Shown: positions 53,618-62,916, counted from the stretch's first letter. The stretch: 64,000 nucleotides of DNA from Parahoeflea alexandrii (GCF_027214025.1 NZ_JAPWHB010000011.1:1-64000); one strand, 5' to 3'. The notes: generated by a model from the sequence alone, not told the origin. A program made the numbers and translations.

Positions 53618-54333
53618 CAGGCTTTCTTTCCCAGGTAGACATTGCGGACCGTGGGATCCGCCATGACCCGGTCGACATGATCCTCCATCAGCACAGCGCC
53701 CTGGTGGAAAACGGTCACGGTGCTGGCGATCGAGCGGATGAACTGCATGTCGTGCTCGACAATGACGACCGCCGCGGTGCGGGTCATCTCGCGGATGATG
53801 CCGCTCATGCGTTCGACGTCGTCGGCGCTCATCCCCGCGGCAGGCTCATCGAGCAGCACCAGCCAGGGATCGCCGGCAACGACCAGGCCCAGCTCGACCC
53901 GCTGCCGCTCGCCATGCGCCAGCCGACCGAGCTCGGTCCGCGCGATCGGGCCAAGGGCCAGCCGCTCGATCACCTCGGACGCCTTGCGCATCGCATCCTG
54001 CATCGGCAGGAACCGGCGCGCCGCCATCCAGATGTTCTCGAACACATCAAGGCCGTCCATCAGGTTGGGAACCTGTGTCTTGATGCCGACCCCAAGGGCT
54101 GCGACCTGATGCGGACTCCAGCCGGTGGTTTCATGCCCGCGCATGAAGACCTGACCGCTGGTGGGCGTCAGCAGACCGGTGATGCACTTGAAGAAGGTCG
54201 ACTTCCCCGCCCCGTTCGGACCGATCAGGCAGCGCAGCTCTCCGGCCCGCAGCTTGAAATCGACATTGTCGCTGGCAACCACGCCGCCGAACCGCATCGT
54301 CAGGCCAGCCGTTTCAAGCACGATTTCAGCCAT
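53617..54333 (-). CDS. LivG/UrtD-type ABC ATPase
   Basis: This 238-residue ATPase has Walker A GPNGAGKSTFFK, the modified signature LAHGERQRVELGL usual in UrtD proteins, Walker B LVLLDEPAAGMS and the switch IVEHDMQFI. It resembles urea/short-chain-amide transporter ATPases more than LivG proper. The ATG at 54333 overlaps the permease gene by 8 bases and has GGAG upstream; a GTG three codons earlier is possible. Its stop overlaps the start of the ATPase-amidase fusion by 1 base. Confidence 0.88.
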   Translation of the reverse strand: MAEIVLETAGLTMRFGGVVASDNVDFKLRAGELRCLIGPNGAGKSTFFKCITGLLTPTSGQVFMRGHETTGWSPHQVAALGVGIKTQVPNLMDGLDVFENIWMAARRFLPMQDAMRKASEVIERLALGPIARTELGRLAHGERQRVELGLVVAGDPWLVLLDEPAAGMSADDVERMSGIIREMTRTAAVVIVEHDMQFIRSIASTVTVFHQGAVLMEDHVDRVMADPTVRNVYLGKKA

Positions 54334-55363
54334 GCCCGGCACTCCGGCTGCGAAGGCGGCGCGCGCCGTGGCGGGGAACCCTGCGGCGTTGCCCGAAGCT
54401 GATCCGCCACAGCGAGACGATGGCCGGCACCAGCCCCTTGGGCAGGAAGAGCACGAACAGGACGAGAATGATTCCGGTCAGAAGCGTGTTGTCGATCATG
54501 CTCTGCTGGCCGAGCAAGAACTTGAGATAGGCAAGCCCCGCGGCACCGACGATGGGACCGATGCGGGTGCCAAGGCCTCCGACGATGCACCAGATGATGA
54601 TTTCGGCGGACTGGCCGAGACTGAAGAGATTGGGGGTGACGATCTCGCCCCAATTGGCAAACAGCGCACCGGCCAGCCCGGCGACCGCTGCGCCCACCGA
54701 GAAAAGCACGGTCTTGCGCGCGCTGACGTCGTAGCCCATCAGTGCCACGCGGACCTCGTTCTCGCGAATGCCGACAGCCACGCGCCCGAAGGACGATTTC
54801 AGCAACCAGCTGACCAGCAGGTAGACGATGAGTAGGAGAACGGCACAGAAATAGAAATAGGGATCACCGTAGATGTAGTCGTTCGGCCGTCCCGGCACGT
54901 TCAGCGTCTGGAAGCCGGGGATGCCGTTGAAGCCGCCGAGCCGTGCCTTGCCGATCACATATTCCGGACCGGCGGTCGAAGAGATGAACTTGAACAGGAT
55001 CAGCGTCACCACCAGCGTGATCACGCCGAGATAGACATCCGTCAACCGGCCATAGAACATCATCGCCCCGAGCAAGGCCGCAAATGCAGCCGGCACGAGA
55101 ACCGCAAGCAGCATCGGTATGGTGCTGTCGCCGATATTGATGGCAGCGATGGCGTAGGTGTAGGCCCCGAGCCCGAAAAACGCCGCCTGGCCGAAACAGA
55201 GGATCCCGCCAAAGCCCCAGATCAGCCCGAGGCTGAAGCCGAGCATGCCGTAGATCACCAGAACCGTCAGCGTATACGTGCCGATCATCATCGGCATGAT
55301 CCAGACCAGCAATGCCGCAATGATGATCGTGGCCGGCACTTCTTTTGCCCAGAAGGAAGCCAT
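54326..55363 (-). CDS. LivM/UrtC-type ABC permease
   Basis: This 345-residue permease has about ten hydrophobic segments, the motif GGILCFGQAAFFGLGAYTYA near residue 52 and a coupling loop IRENEVRVALMGYDV, as in urea and amide importers (UrtC, FmdF). The C-terminal end is a basic, Arg-rich tail. The ATG at 55363 overlaps the preceding permease stop as TGATG; a GTG one codon earlier is the alternative. Confidence 0.88.
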   Translation of the reverse strand: MASFWAKEVPATIIIAALLVWIMPMMIGTYTLTVLVIYGMLGFSLGLIWGFGGILCFGQAAFFGLGAYTYAIAAINIGDSTIPMLLAVLVPAAFAALLGAMMFYGRLTDVYLGVITLVVTLILFKFISSTAGPEYVIGKARLGGFNGIPGFQTLNVPGRPNDYIYGDPYFYFCAVLLLIVYLLVSWLLKSSFGRVAVGIRENEVRVALMGYDVSARKTVLFSVGAAVAGLAGALFANWGEIVTPNLFSLGQSAEIIIWCIVGGLGTRIGPIVGAAGLAYLKFLLGQQSMIDNTLLTGIILVLFVLFLPKGLVPAIVSLWRISFGQRRRVPRHGARRLRSRSAGHG

Positions 55364-56229
55364 CACAGGCGTCCCCGGAAGAACTTGCCGGTCACACCCT
55401 GCGGCAGCAGCCTCAGCAGCACCACCGCGGCGAGCAGCAACGCCACTTCACCCATCACCGGCGAGACCGCGAAGGTGAAGATCTGGCTGATGAAGCCGAA
55501 GAGGCCGGAACTCGCCATGAGCCCGGCGATCAATGACGGACCGCCCGCGATCACCGTAATGAAGGCCTTGGCGATGTAGGCTCCGCCCGATGTCGGCACC
55601 AGCCCGACAAGCGGCGCGAGAATCGCGCCGGCGAGCCCGGACAGCGCCGACCCGCAGAAGAACGTCGCCATGTAGATGCGTTCCGGTGAGTAGCCCAGTG
55701 CCGCAGCCATGTCCGGCAGTTGCATCGCGCCGCGCGCAATCAGCCCCAGCCGGGTGCCCTTGAGCACCGCATACATCAGGCCAAGCAGCACGATCGAGAC
55801 CAGGATGATGAAGAAGTTGTACCCGTTGACCTGGTAGTTCCCGACCGTGAAGCCGGAAATCGGCGTCGAGATCCCCGTAGTGGTGTTGCCGAAGATCATG
55901 GTCGCGAGCCCGATGAAGAACAGGCTCAATCCCCAGGTCGCAAGCATCGTGTCGACCAGCCGGCCATAGAGATGGCGGATCACCAGACGCTCGACCACCA
56001 GCCCGATCAGGCCAACGACCAAAGGGGCGATGATGAGCATGGCGACAAAGACATTGGCGCCCAGGGTGACCGCCGTGATCGTCACGTAGCCGCCCATCAT
56101 CATGAACTCGCCATGCGCCAGATTGATGATCTTCATCATGCCGAACACGATGGCGAGGCCCGCGCTGATCAATACCAGCGAAGCAACCGCGTAGAGCATT
56201 TCAACGATGATGACGAATACCAGATCCAT
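55363..56229 (-). CDS. LivH/UrtB-type ABC permease
   Basis: This 288-residue permease begins MDLVFVIIVEMLYAVASLVL. The family signature ISAGLAIVFGMMKIINLAHGE is near residues 21-41 and a coupling loop is at IARGAMQLPDMAAALGY. The start at 56229 is preferred over a longer frame that would run into the binding-protein gene. A GC-rich hairpin separates it from that gene. Confidence 0.88.
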   Translation of the reverse strand: MDLVFVIIVEMLYAVASLVLISAGLAIVFGMMKIINLAHGEFMMMGGYVTITAVTLGANVFVAMLIIAPLVVGLIGLVVERLVIRHLYGRLVDTMLATWGLSLFFIGLATMIFGNTTTGISTPISGFTVGNYQVNGYNFFIILVSIVLLGLMYAVLKGTRLGLIARGAMQLPDMAAALGYSPERIYMATFFCGSALSGLAGAILAPLVGLVPTSGGAYIAKAFITVIAGGPSLIAGLMASSGLFGFISQIFTFAVSPVMGEVALLLAAVVLLRLLPQGVTGKFFRGRL

Positions 56230-56265
56230 GAACGGGTGGCCTTGGAAGAATGGGAGGTGACTGGA

Positions 56266-56288
56266 GGGGCCGCGCGGCTGGCGGCCCC
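56266..56288 (-). other. Intercistronic hairpin after amide-type binding protein
   Basis: An 8-bp perfect stem (GGGGCCGC with GCGGCCCC) and a 7-base loop sit in the 79-base gap between the binding-protein stop and the LivH-type start. No T run follows. Placement matches the hairpins after the other two binding-protein genes. Confidence 0.6.
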
Positions 56289-56308
56289 GCCCTGACCTTG
56301 GGAGGGTG

Positions 56309-57529
56309 TCAGATCTGGATTTCGTACTGGGTGTTGTCGTCCGGATTGGCGCCGAGATCGCACACGGCCTGGGTGTCGATCGGCTGGCGCTGCGGCAGCG
56401 TTTCGACAACCTTCATTCCCTGGTTCTCGAACTCCATCAGGTGAACATCGAGAATGGCATGATGGGTCTGCGGATCGACGGTCACCTTGCCGCCGGGACC
56501 GGTGATGGAAACGCCGGTTTCCAGTGCATCCACAACCGCGTCGCGGTCCAGCGTTCCGGCAATACGCACGCCTTCGGCCCAGGTCAGCACACCGTGATAG
56601 TTGGACACGGCCAGTTCGTGCATGCCGCCTGCTTCACCGCCGGCTGCAACCCATGCTTCCTTGAACGCCACGTTTTCGGGCGTGTCGAGTTCCTGGCTGT
56701 AGTTGTAGGCAACCATGATGCCGTTGCCCTCTTCGGCCGTCAGCACCTTGTGCTCGTTGCCCACACCGAGCGTGGTCGAGGCCAGCGCGATACGGTCCTT
56801 CATGCCGGCAGCCGCCCACTGACGGAAGAACGACAGGTGCGCACCGCCGACCAGCGGCGCGATGACGAGATCGGGGCCGGCGGTCTGGATCTTGGCGATG
56901 GTCGAGCCGAAATCCGAGACATCGAGCGGGAAGAAGTCGACACCGACCGTCTCGCCGCCATTGTCGGCAACGAATTTCTGCAGCCAGCGGGCGGTGATCT
57001 GTCCGTAATTGTAGTCGGCGGCGACGATGTAGACCTTCTTGCCGGACTTGCCCATGGCGTAGGGCACCAGCGCTTCGGCCTGTTGAGCCGGCGTCACGCC
57101 ATTGATGAAGATGTTGCGGTCGCAGACGCCGCCCTCGTACAGCACGTTGTAGAAATAGAGTGTCTTGTTCTTGTGCAGCGTCTGGCGGATCGCCTCGCGC
57201 GAGGCCGACAGGATGCCGCCATGCACCACGTCGACCTTGTCCTCACGGACCAGTTGCTGGGCGTACTGGGAATAGAGCGCCATGTCGGACTGGGTGTCAT
57301 AGCCGACGACCTCGACCTGCTGGCCGAGCAGTCCGCCGGCAGCATTGATCTGGCTCACGGCCAGCCGCAGCGCCGTGTCCATCGGCTTGCCGTAGGCGTC
57401 GAAGATCCCCGAGACATCAAGCACCGAGCCGAGCTTGATCGTATCGGCGGCCATCACGGCGCGCGGCAGCATGACAGCGCCGGTTGCAGCGGCGGCGGAG
57501 GCAAGAAAATGGCGTCTGTTGATCGACAT
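56309..57529 (-). CDS. Urea/short-chain-amide-type binding protein, Tat-exported
   Basis: This 406-residue periplasmic binding protein is of the AmiC/UrtA/FmdD group. A twin-arginine signal NRRHFLASAAAATGAVML is followed by VMA-A cleavage. The mature start TIKLGSVLDVSGIFDAYGKP is typical of amide and urea binders, as are NVLYEGGVCDRNIF and DYNYGQITA. AAGGAATACG precedes the ATG at 57529. Together with the amidase fusion downstream, a carboxamide is the most likely ligand; urea is less likely because no urease or urea carboxylase gene is present. Confidence 0.88.
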   Translation of the reverse strand: MSINRRHFLASAAAATGAVMLPRAVMAADTIKLGSVLDVSGIFDAYGKPMDTALRLAVSQINAAGGLLGQQVEVVGYDTQSDMALYSQYAQQLVREDKVDVVHGGILSASREAIRQTLHKNKTLYFYNVLYEGGVCDRNIFINGVTPAQQAEALVPYAMGKSGKKVYIVAADYNYGQITARWLQKFVADNGGETVGVDFFPLDVSDFGSTIAKIQTAGPDLVIAPLVGGAHLSFFRQWAAAGMKDRIALASTTLGVGNEHKVLTAEEGNGIMVAYNYSQELDTPENVAFKEAWVAAGGEAGGMHELAVSNYHGVLTWAEGVRIAGTLDRDAVVDALETGVSITGPGGKVTVDPQTHHAILDVHLMEFENQGMKVVETLPQRQPIDTQAVCDLGANPDDNTQYEIQI

Positions 57530-57586
57530 GTCGTATTCCTTCCGTGAAATGGTTGGGTTGCGGTCGGGCACCCGGGACGGGTGGTC

Positions 57587-59191
57587 TCAGTCTTTGTCTT
57601 TCTGCTTGGTTCTCTGGGCGTAGTCGGCGGTGCGGCCGGCCAGATTGGCGTCAAAATCGAGCCCGATTTCCTCGCCCATCTGCTTCATCGCAGGCAGTCT
57701 CACCGCCATGCCGAGGATCTGGTCCATCGCCGCGCCGAAGGCGTTGTCGACACCGGTGCCGCCGCCGGTGCCCATGCCGCTGATCTGGTTGATGCGGATG
57801 GAATCGATCTTCTCGACCGGCTTCATCATCTGCGTCATGATCTCCGGCAGGCGATCAAGCTTGCGCTCCTCGAGCCGCATCCGGATGACGGATTCGCTGA
57901 GCGTATTTTCGGCCTGGTTGAGGGCATGGCGTCCTGCGGCCTCGGCCTCCATGCGGCGCTGCTCGGTTTCTGCGGCGGAGCGGGCGACCTCGGCCTCGGC
58001 CTTGGCTTTTGCCAGCATGGTGCCGACATCGCTCTTGACCCGCGCGTCTTCCAGCGCGAGATCCCTCTTCTGCCTGAGGTTGGAGATTTCCTGCTCGCGC
58101 TCGACGACGGCGCGCTCCTTCTGCACCTGCACCCGTTCGGCGGCGAGCAGAACCTGGGCGCGGGCTTCTTCCTCGGCGGCTTTGGTCGAGGACTCCTCGA
58201 TCCTCCGCTTGGCTAGCTGGACCTCGTTTTCGATCCTTGTTTCCTCGAGCGCCAGCACCGCTGCCATCTCGGCGCGGCGCAGAGCCTCGTCATTGGCGAC
58301 CTGCGCCGCCTTCACCCGCTGCGTTTTCTCGATCCGGGCCTGCTCCGTAGCGAACTCGGCCTGCGCTTCGGCCTGATCGGACCGCGCCCGGGCTTCCGAC
58401 TGCATGCGCTTCAAATGTTCCTGCTGAGCGATTTCGGCTTCCTGTTCGGCGCGCTGCAACTCGAGCTGCCTCTGGTGCTGTGCCAGGCGGCTTTCCCGGA
58501 TCGCGATTTCGGTCTCGGTTTCCACCTTGACCCGCGCCTTGCGCTGTTCGGCCACCATCTCGGCGAGCCGCCGCATACCCTGGGCGTTAAACGCGTTGCC
58601 TTCGTTGAGCTGGCTCAGATCGCTCTGGTCGACGCTGACCAACGAGGTCGAAACCATGGCAAGCCCCAGACGCGCGGCATGCTCGGCCACGGCCTGCGTC
58701 ACTTCCGATGTGTAGCCGGAGCGGTCGAGGTGGATGTCGGCCAGGTTGCGCCGGGCGGCGGCATCCTGCATGGCGTTGATCAGGGCGCCGCCGACAACCT
58801 CGCGAATGGCGTCGCCGCCGCGGGCGATCCGCATCCCGAGGACCTGCGCGGCGGTGGCGATGCCTTCCGCCGATGGCTCGACCCGGAGCTCGAATTCCAT
58901 TTCGATGTCGGCGCGCAGCTGATCCTTCGTCAACAGCGATTCACGGCCCTTGCGATGGACGGGAAAGGTCACCGACCCCATCGAGACGCGCTGGATCTGG
59001 TGCAGGATCGGCAAGGCGAGACAGCCACCGTCGAGAACCACACGCTTGCCGCCAAGACCGGTCCGCACGAGTGCGGTGTCCAGCGTCGCCTTGGCGTAAT
59101 AGCGCTGCAGGAACCAGATCGCGATGATCAGCAGAAGCGCAAGTGCGAGCAGCGAAAAAAACCAGACCAAGGCCAAATCCCCCAACGGCAT
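57587..59191 (-). CDS. Flotillin-like SPFH-domain membrane protein
   Basis: This 534-residue protein has one N-terminal membrane helix (about residues 7-28, LALVWFFSLLALALLLIIAI), an SPFH/band-7 domain (about 40-200) and a long Glu/Ala/Arg-rich coiled coil (about 210-430), ending with a Gly-rich hinge GMGTGGGTGVD and a short helix. That is the bacterial flotillin layout. Flotillins organise membrane microdomains and oligomeric protein complexes. It sits 57 bases upstream of the binding-protein gene on the same strand, so it is probably in the amide importer operon, which is unusual. Confidence 0.85.
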   Translation of the reverse strand: MPLGDLALVWFFSLLALALLLIIAIWFLQRYYAKATLDTALVRTGLGGKRVVLDGGCLALPILHQIQRVSMGSVTFPVHRKGRESLLTKDQLRADIEMEFELRVEPSAEGIATAAQVLGMRIARGGDAIREVVGGALINAMQDAAARRNLADIHLDRSGYTSEVTQAVAEHAARLGLAMVSTSLVSVDQSDLSQLNEGNAFNAQGMRRLAEMVAEQRKARVKVETETEIAIRESRLAQHQRQLELQRAEQEAEIAQQEHLKRMQSEARARSDQAEAQAEFATEQARIEKTQRVKAAQVANDEALRRAEMAAVLALEETRIENEVQLAKRRIEESSTKAAEEEARAQVLLAAERVQVQKERAVVEREQEISNLRQKRDLALEDARVKSDVGTMLAKAKAEAEVARSAAETEQRRMEAEAAGRHALNQAENTLSESVIRMRLEERKLDRLPEIMTQMMKPVEKIDSIRINQISGMGTGGGTGVDNAFGAAMDQILGMAVRLPAMKQMGEEIGLDFDANLAGRTADYAQRTKQKDKD

Positions 59192-59253
59192 GACGATCGC
59201 CCTCCCCCTTTTTGGACCGGGGGTATCGGCGTCACATAACCATGGAGAAGTTT

Positions 59254-59270
59254 ATTTTCCTTTTCAACTA
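59254..59270. promoter_or_regulatory. Repeated motif upstream of the flotillin gene
   Basis: ATTTTCC-N3-TCAACTA lies 63 bases before the flotillin start in an AT-rich gap. The same motif with identical spacing occurs at 60489-60505 in the divergent AmiC-like/MarR promoter region. It is a candidate operator shared by both promoters. Confidence 0.5.
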
Positions 59271-59309
59271 AAATGTTTTCCAATTCAAATTAATTGGTAT
59301 CGCATTGAA

Positions 59310-60434
59310 TTATATCTGTTTTATCACTTCAAACATGATTCCGTCGGCCCGAGCCAGGTAGATCGGGGCGCGCGCTACCGACCGTTTCGGAGAGAAAGCC
59401 CGCTTCACGCTCCGGTATCGAAACGCCGATCCCGACAGCGCATTGAGCCCCCGCCAGTCGCCGGATTTGTCGTCCATCAGCGCTGCCAGATAATGCACAC
59501 CCTCATAGGTCGACTGCCCGATCACATTGAGAACGGGAGCCTTGTCGCCGTGCAATCCGTAGTAGCTCTCCTTGAAGGCGCAATTGCCCTCGGTCCTGAG
59601 CGATCCGAAATAGCTCGCCGAGGAGAAGAACCGCTTCAGATTGCGGTCGCCGCAGGCAAGCAGGCCGTTCTCCTCGATGCAGCACGAAAGCCGGATCATC
59701 TTGCCATCCAGTCCCGCAGCCCCGAAGGCCCGGTTGAAGGTCACGGCATCCTGGCCGACGAGCGAGATCAGAAGCGCATCCGCGCCCGATTTTGCGATCT
59801 CGTCGACATAGTGCGACATGTTGCGCACGCCAAAGGGCAGGTATCGTTCATAGCAAAGCCCGACGGACAATTCCTTCAGCTTGGTCTTGGCATAGGAATG
59901 CGAAGTGTGCGGCCAGACATAATCATTGCCGATCAGCGCCCAGCGCTTGGGCCGGAATTGCTTTTGCAACGTCTCGATGGCGGGCCCGAGTTGATCGTGC
60001 GGCGTCTCGCCGATGGCAAAGATCCCGGGCGTGTTCTCCCCGCCTTCGTAAAGCGGCGTGTAGACGTACGGCACCCGCTGGCGCACGACCTTGCTCAACC
60101 GCTGGCGGATGGCGCTGATATGCATACCGACGATCGCGTCGATGGCATTGGCCTCGATCAGGTCATTGACCGTTTCCTCGACCGGGACCTTCGCCTCCAG
60201 AGCCGAGTCGATCATGATCAGCTGCACCTGTCGGCCGCCAATGCCGTTACCGCGGTTGATCTCTTCCGCCGCCAGCTGGGCCGAGGAGATGCAGGACGGT
60301 GCCCAAAGCCCGGCCGACCCGCACATCGGGATCAGCAGTGCCACGCGATAGAACCCCACCGAGCTTACCGAAGCCCAGTCGCGAAGGTCGTTCAACTCTG
60401 CCGGAAATGCCACTGCGGCCCGGGAAAACTCCAT
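59310..60434 (-). CDS. Cytosolic AmiC-like amide-sensing binding protein
   Basis: This protein of about 374 residues has the periplasmic-binding-protein fold of the AmiC/urea-binding family (YRVALLIPMCGSAGLWAPSC, IDAIVGMHISAIRQ, PYVYTPLYEGGEN). It has no signal peptide, so like Pseudomonas AmiC it should be a cytosolic sensor. AmiC works by holding the antiterminator AmiR; no AmiR is present here, but a MarR gene is divergent. I chose the ATG at 60434 with GGGGA upstream; a TTG 21 codons earlier is the alternative. Many Cys residues are notable (for example SCCIEENGLLAC). Its ligand is probably the operon's amide. Confidence 0.8.
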   Translation of the reverse strand: MEFSRAAVAFPAELNDLRDWASVSSVGFYRVALLIPMCGSAGLWAPSCISSAQLAAEEINRGNGIGGRQVQLIMIDSALEAKVPVEETVNDLIEANAIDAIVGMHISAIRQRLSKVVRQRVPYVYTPLYEGGENTPGIFAIGETPHDQLGPAIETLQKQFRPKRWALIGNDYVWPHTSHSYAKTKLKELSVGLCYERYLPFGVRNMSHYVDEIAKSGADALLISLVGQDAVTFNRAFGAAGLDGKMIRLSCCIEENGLLACGDRNLKRFFSSASYFGSLRTEGNCAFKESYYGLHGDKAPVLNVIGQSTYEGVHYLAALMDDKSGDWRGLNALSGSAFRYRSVKRAFSPKRSVARAPIYLARADGIMFEVIKQI

Positions 60435-60488
60435 GCACGTGTCCCCTATAGCCGTGCTTGAGGGATTTTCTTCATTGCAATTGAAATT

Positions 60489-60505
60489 ATTTTCCAAGTC
60501 AACTA
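60489..60505. promoter_or_regulatory. Repeated motif in the AmiC-like/MarR divergent promoter
   Basis: A second copy of ATTTTCC-N3-TCAACTA lies between the two divergent genes. TATTTTC is also directly repeated 16 bases apart here (60488-60494 and 60504-60510). Binding by the MarR protein encoded at 60537 is plausible but unproven. Confidence 0.5.
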
Positions 60506-60536
60506 TTTTCTATGCAACGCGAATTTTGGAACAGAC

Positions 60537-60950
60537 ATGAAGAACCCCATCGAGTCCTATATTTCCTACACCCTGGCGGCGGCACACCGGGCGGTGCATC
60601 AGTCGCTGACGGCTGCGCTGAAGGAGCACGGGGTGCAGGTGGAGGTGTGGCGCGTGCTCGAAACACTGGACGCCGAGCCGAGCCAGACCATGGGCGAACT
60701 GGCGAGGATCGTGCTGATGAACCCGCCGACGCTGACCAAGATGGTCGACCGCATGGTCATGGACGGGCTCGTCCACCGTCAGGCCGGCAAGAGCGACCAG
60801 CGGCAGGTGAACCTGATGCTCACCGACCTGGGACGCAAGCGCATGGCGCAGATACGCGATGTCGTCCAGAGCCAGGACGAGGCGATCTACAACTTGCTCG
60901 GCGAAAGCGAAGTGGCCAAGCTGAACGATATCCTCGGCCGCCTGATGTAG
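60537..60950 (+). CDS. MarR-family regulator next to amide operon
   Basis: This 137-residue MarR-family protein has the winged helix TMGELARIVLMNPPTLTKMVDRM and the wing AGKSDQRQVNLMLT. GGAACAGAC precedes the ATG at 60537. It is divergent from the AmiC-like gene with a 102-base AT-rich gap, so local control of the amide operon is likely. Its effector may be an acid, acyl-CoA or amide of that pathway. Confidence 0.87.
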   Translation: MKNPIESYISYTLAAAHRAVHQSLTAALKEHGVQVEVWRVLETLDAEPSQTMGELARIVLMNPPTLTKMVDRMVMDGLVHRQAGKSDQRQVNLMLTDLGRKRMAQIRDVVQSQDEAIYNLLGESEVAKLNDILGRLM

Positions 60951-61041
60951 CTGCGGAGCATCACGAGACGCCCCGCTGCCGCAATCATCGATCTCGGCCG
61001 GATTTCGCCCGGAGCGAAATTCTGCAACGACGCCTGTTCCA

Positions 61042-62916
61042 CTAACGCCTGACGGGTTTCCTGGCATCGGTTGATACAGCCGCGCCGGTGCCCACGTCCG
61101 GTTCTGCAGGCGCCTCGTCAGACCGCTTCAGCGCAGGAAAATCAGCCGGCGTGATGGTTTCGCGCTCCAGCAGCAGCCTGGCGCCCGCTTCGAGATTGGC
61201 CGCACCGGCCGCAAGGATCGTTTTCGCCGCCTCGTAAGCCTCATCGATCAGCCGCCGCACGGCCAGATCGACTTCGCGCGAGGTTTCTTCCGAATAGTCC
61301 CGCTTGCCGACAAATGCCGGCGCGTCACCGAGGAATTGCGATTTCTGTTCCTCGAGCACCGCCTGCCCGACCTTCTCGTCCATGCCGAAACGGGTGACAT
61401 ATTGCCGGGCGATATCGGTGGCCTTTGCCAGATCATCGGACGCCCCTGTCGACACTTCCCCGAAAATGATTTCCTCAGCCGCACGGCCTGCGAGCAGCAC
61501 GGCCATCCGCTCCCTCAGTTCGGTCGCGGTGATCAGGAAGCGGTCTTCCGTCGGCCGTTGCAGCGTATAGCCGAGGGCGCCGATCGACCGCGGAATGATC
61601 GAAATCTTCTCCACCGGATCCGTCGTCTTGAGCGCTGCGGCCACCAGCGCATGGCCCATCTCGTGATAGGCCACGCGGGTGCGTTCCTCGGGCTTCATCA
61701 GGCGGCTCCTGAGTTCGGTTCCGGCGACGATGCGCTCGATGGCACTGGTGAAATCAGCCCGCGAAACCTTCTCGGCGCCCCGTCTCGTGGCTATGATCGC
61801 CGCCTCGTTGACGAGGTTTGCCAGGTCGGCGCCGGTGAACCCTGCTGTAAGGCCGGCGATGTCACCCAAATCGATCTCCGGATCGACCTGAATCTTGCCG
61901 ACATGCACTTTCAATATGGCTTCGCGGCCATTCCGACCGGGCCGGTCTAACACCACCTGACGGTCGAAACGCCCGGCCCGCAGCAAGGCCGGATCAAGCA
62001 CTTCGGGCCGGTTGGTCGCTGCCAGCAGCACGATGCCGACACGCGGGTCGAACCCGTCCAGTTCCGACAGAAGCTGGTTCAGCGTCTGCTCCTTTTCGTC
62101 GTTGCCACCCATACTGCCAAAGGCACTGCGGGCCCGCCCCAGGGCATCCAGTTCATCGATGAAGATGATGCAGGGCGCGGCTTGCCGGGCCTGGACGAAC
62201 AGGTCGCGCACCCGCGCGGCTCCGACGCCGACAAACATCTCCACGAATTCGGAACCCGAGATCGAGAAGAAGGGAACGCCGGCCTCGCCGGCAATCGCCC
62301 GCGCCATCAACGTCTTGCCGGTGCCCGGAGGGCCGACAAGAAGAATTCCCTTCGGCATCCGCGCGCCCAGGCGGCCATATCGGTCCTTGTCTTTCAGGAA
62401 GGACACGATTTCCTGGAGTTCGACCTTTGCTTCCTCGACACCCGCGACATCATCGAATGTCACGCCGGTATCACGCTCGAGATAGACCTTCGCCTTCGAT
62501 TTGCCGATGTTGATCAGCCCGCCCATGCCCTGCCTGTTGGCGTAGCCGCGAAACACGAACATCCACAATCCGAAGAAGATCAGCGCCGGCAGCACCCAGG
62601 AGATCAGCGTGGTCAGCCAGTTGCTGTCGCTCGCGCCGGTTATCTCGACACCGGCCTTTTCGAATTCCGCTGCGACCGAAGGGTCGACACGCCGGACGAT
62701 AAACTGCGTCCGCCCGTCCTGCGCTTCCTTGAACACCCCCTGGATCATCGTTTCGGTGATGACGACGGACTTGATCTTGTCGTCCTGCAGCAGACGCTGC
62801 AACTCCGAATAGGACGGCTGCGCCACATCCTTGTAAGCCAGCCACGTCTGGAACAGCGTGATCAGGGCGAAGGCAACGATGAAGTAGCCGATGTGAAAGG
62901 AGTTTTTTTTGTCCAT
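61042..62916 (-). CDS. ftsH: ATP-dependent zinc metalloprotease FtsH
   Basis: This 624-residue membrane protease has two membrane helices (about residues 9-27 and 100-122) around a small periplasmic domain. The AAA domain has Walker A GPPGTGKT (195-202), pore motif FVGVG (228-232) and Walker B IIFIDE (250-255). The protease domain has the zinc motif HEMGH (418-422). It degrades membrane and regulatory proteins. The start [11 protein letters not shown] at 62916 follows AAGGAG. The sequence is somewhat divergent and no tilS-type housekeeping neighbour is present, so a second, stress-related FtsH copy is plausible. Its partner gene appears to be the phosphoribosyltransferase across the divergent gap. 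Confidence 0.93.
   Translation of the reverse strand: MDKKNSFHIGYFIVAFALITLFQTWLAYKDVAQPSYSELQRLLQDDKIKSVVITETMIQGVFKEAQDGRTQFIVRRVDPSVAAEFEKAGVEITGASDSNWLTTLISWVLPALIFFGLWMFVFRGYANRQGMGGLINIGKSKAKVYLERDTGVTFDDVAGVEEAKVELQEIVSFLKDKDRYGRLGARMPKGILLVGPPGTGKTLMARAIAGEAGVPFFSISGSEFVEMFVGVGAARVRDLFVQARQAAPCIIFIDELDALGRARSAFGSMGGNDEKEQTLNQLLSELDGFDPRVGIVLLAATNRPEVLDPALLRAGRFDRQVVLDRPGRNGREAILKVHVGKIQVDPEIDLGDIAGLTAGFTGADLANLVNEAAIIATRRGAEKVSRADFTSAIERIVAGTELRSRLMKPEERTRVAYHEMGHALVAAALKTTDPVEKISIIPRSIGALGYTLQRPTEDRFLITATELRERMAVLLAGRAAEEIIFGEVSTGASDDLAKATDIARQYVTRFGMDEKVGQAVLEEQKSQFLGDAPAFVGKRDYSEETSREVDLAVRRLIDEAYEAAKTILAAGAANLEAGARLLLERETITPADFPALKRSDEAPAEPDVGTGAAVSTDARKPVRR

Noticed and set aside
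61001-61021. Hairpin ATTTCGC/GCGAAAT between the MarR gene and ftsH as a terminator
   Set aside because: Only 7 bp, no T run on either strand; not strong enough to annotate.
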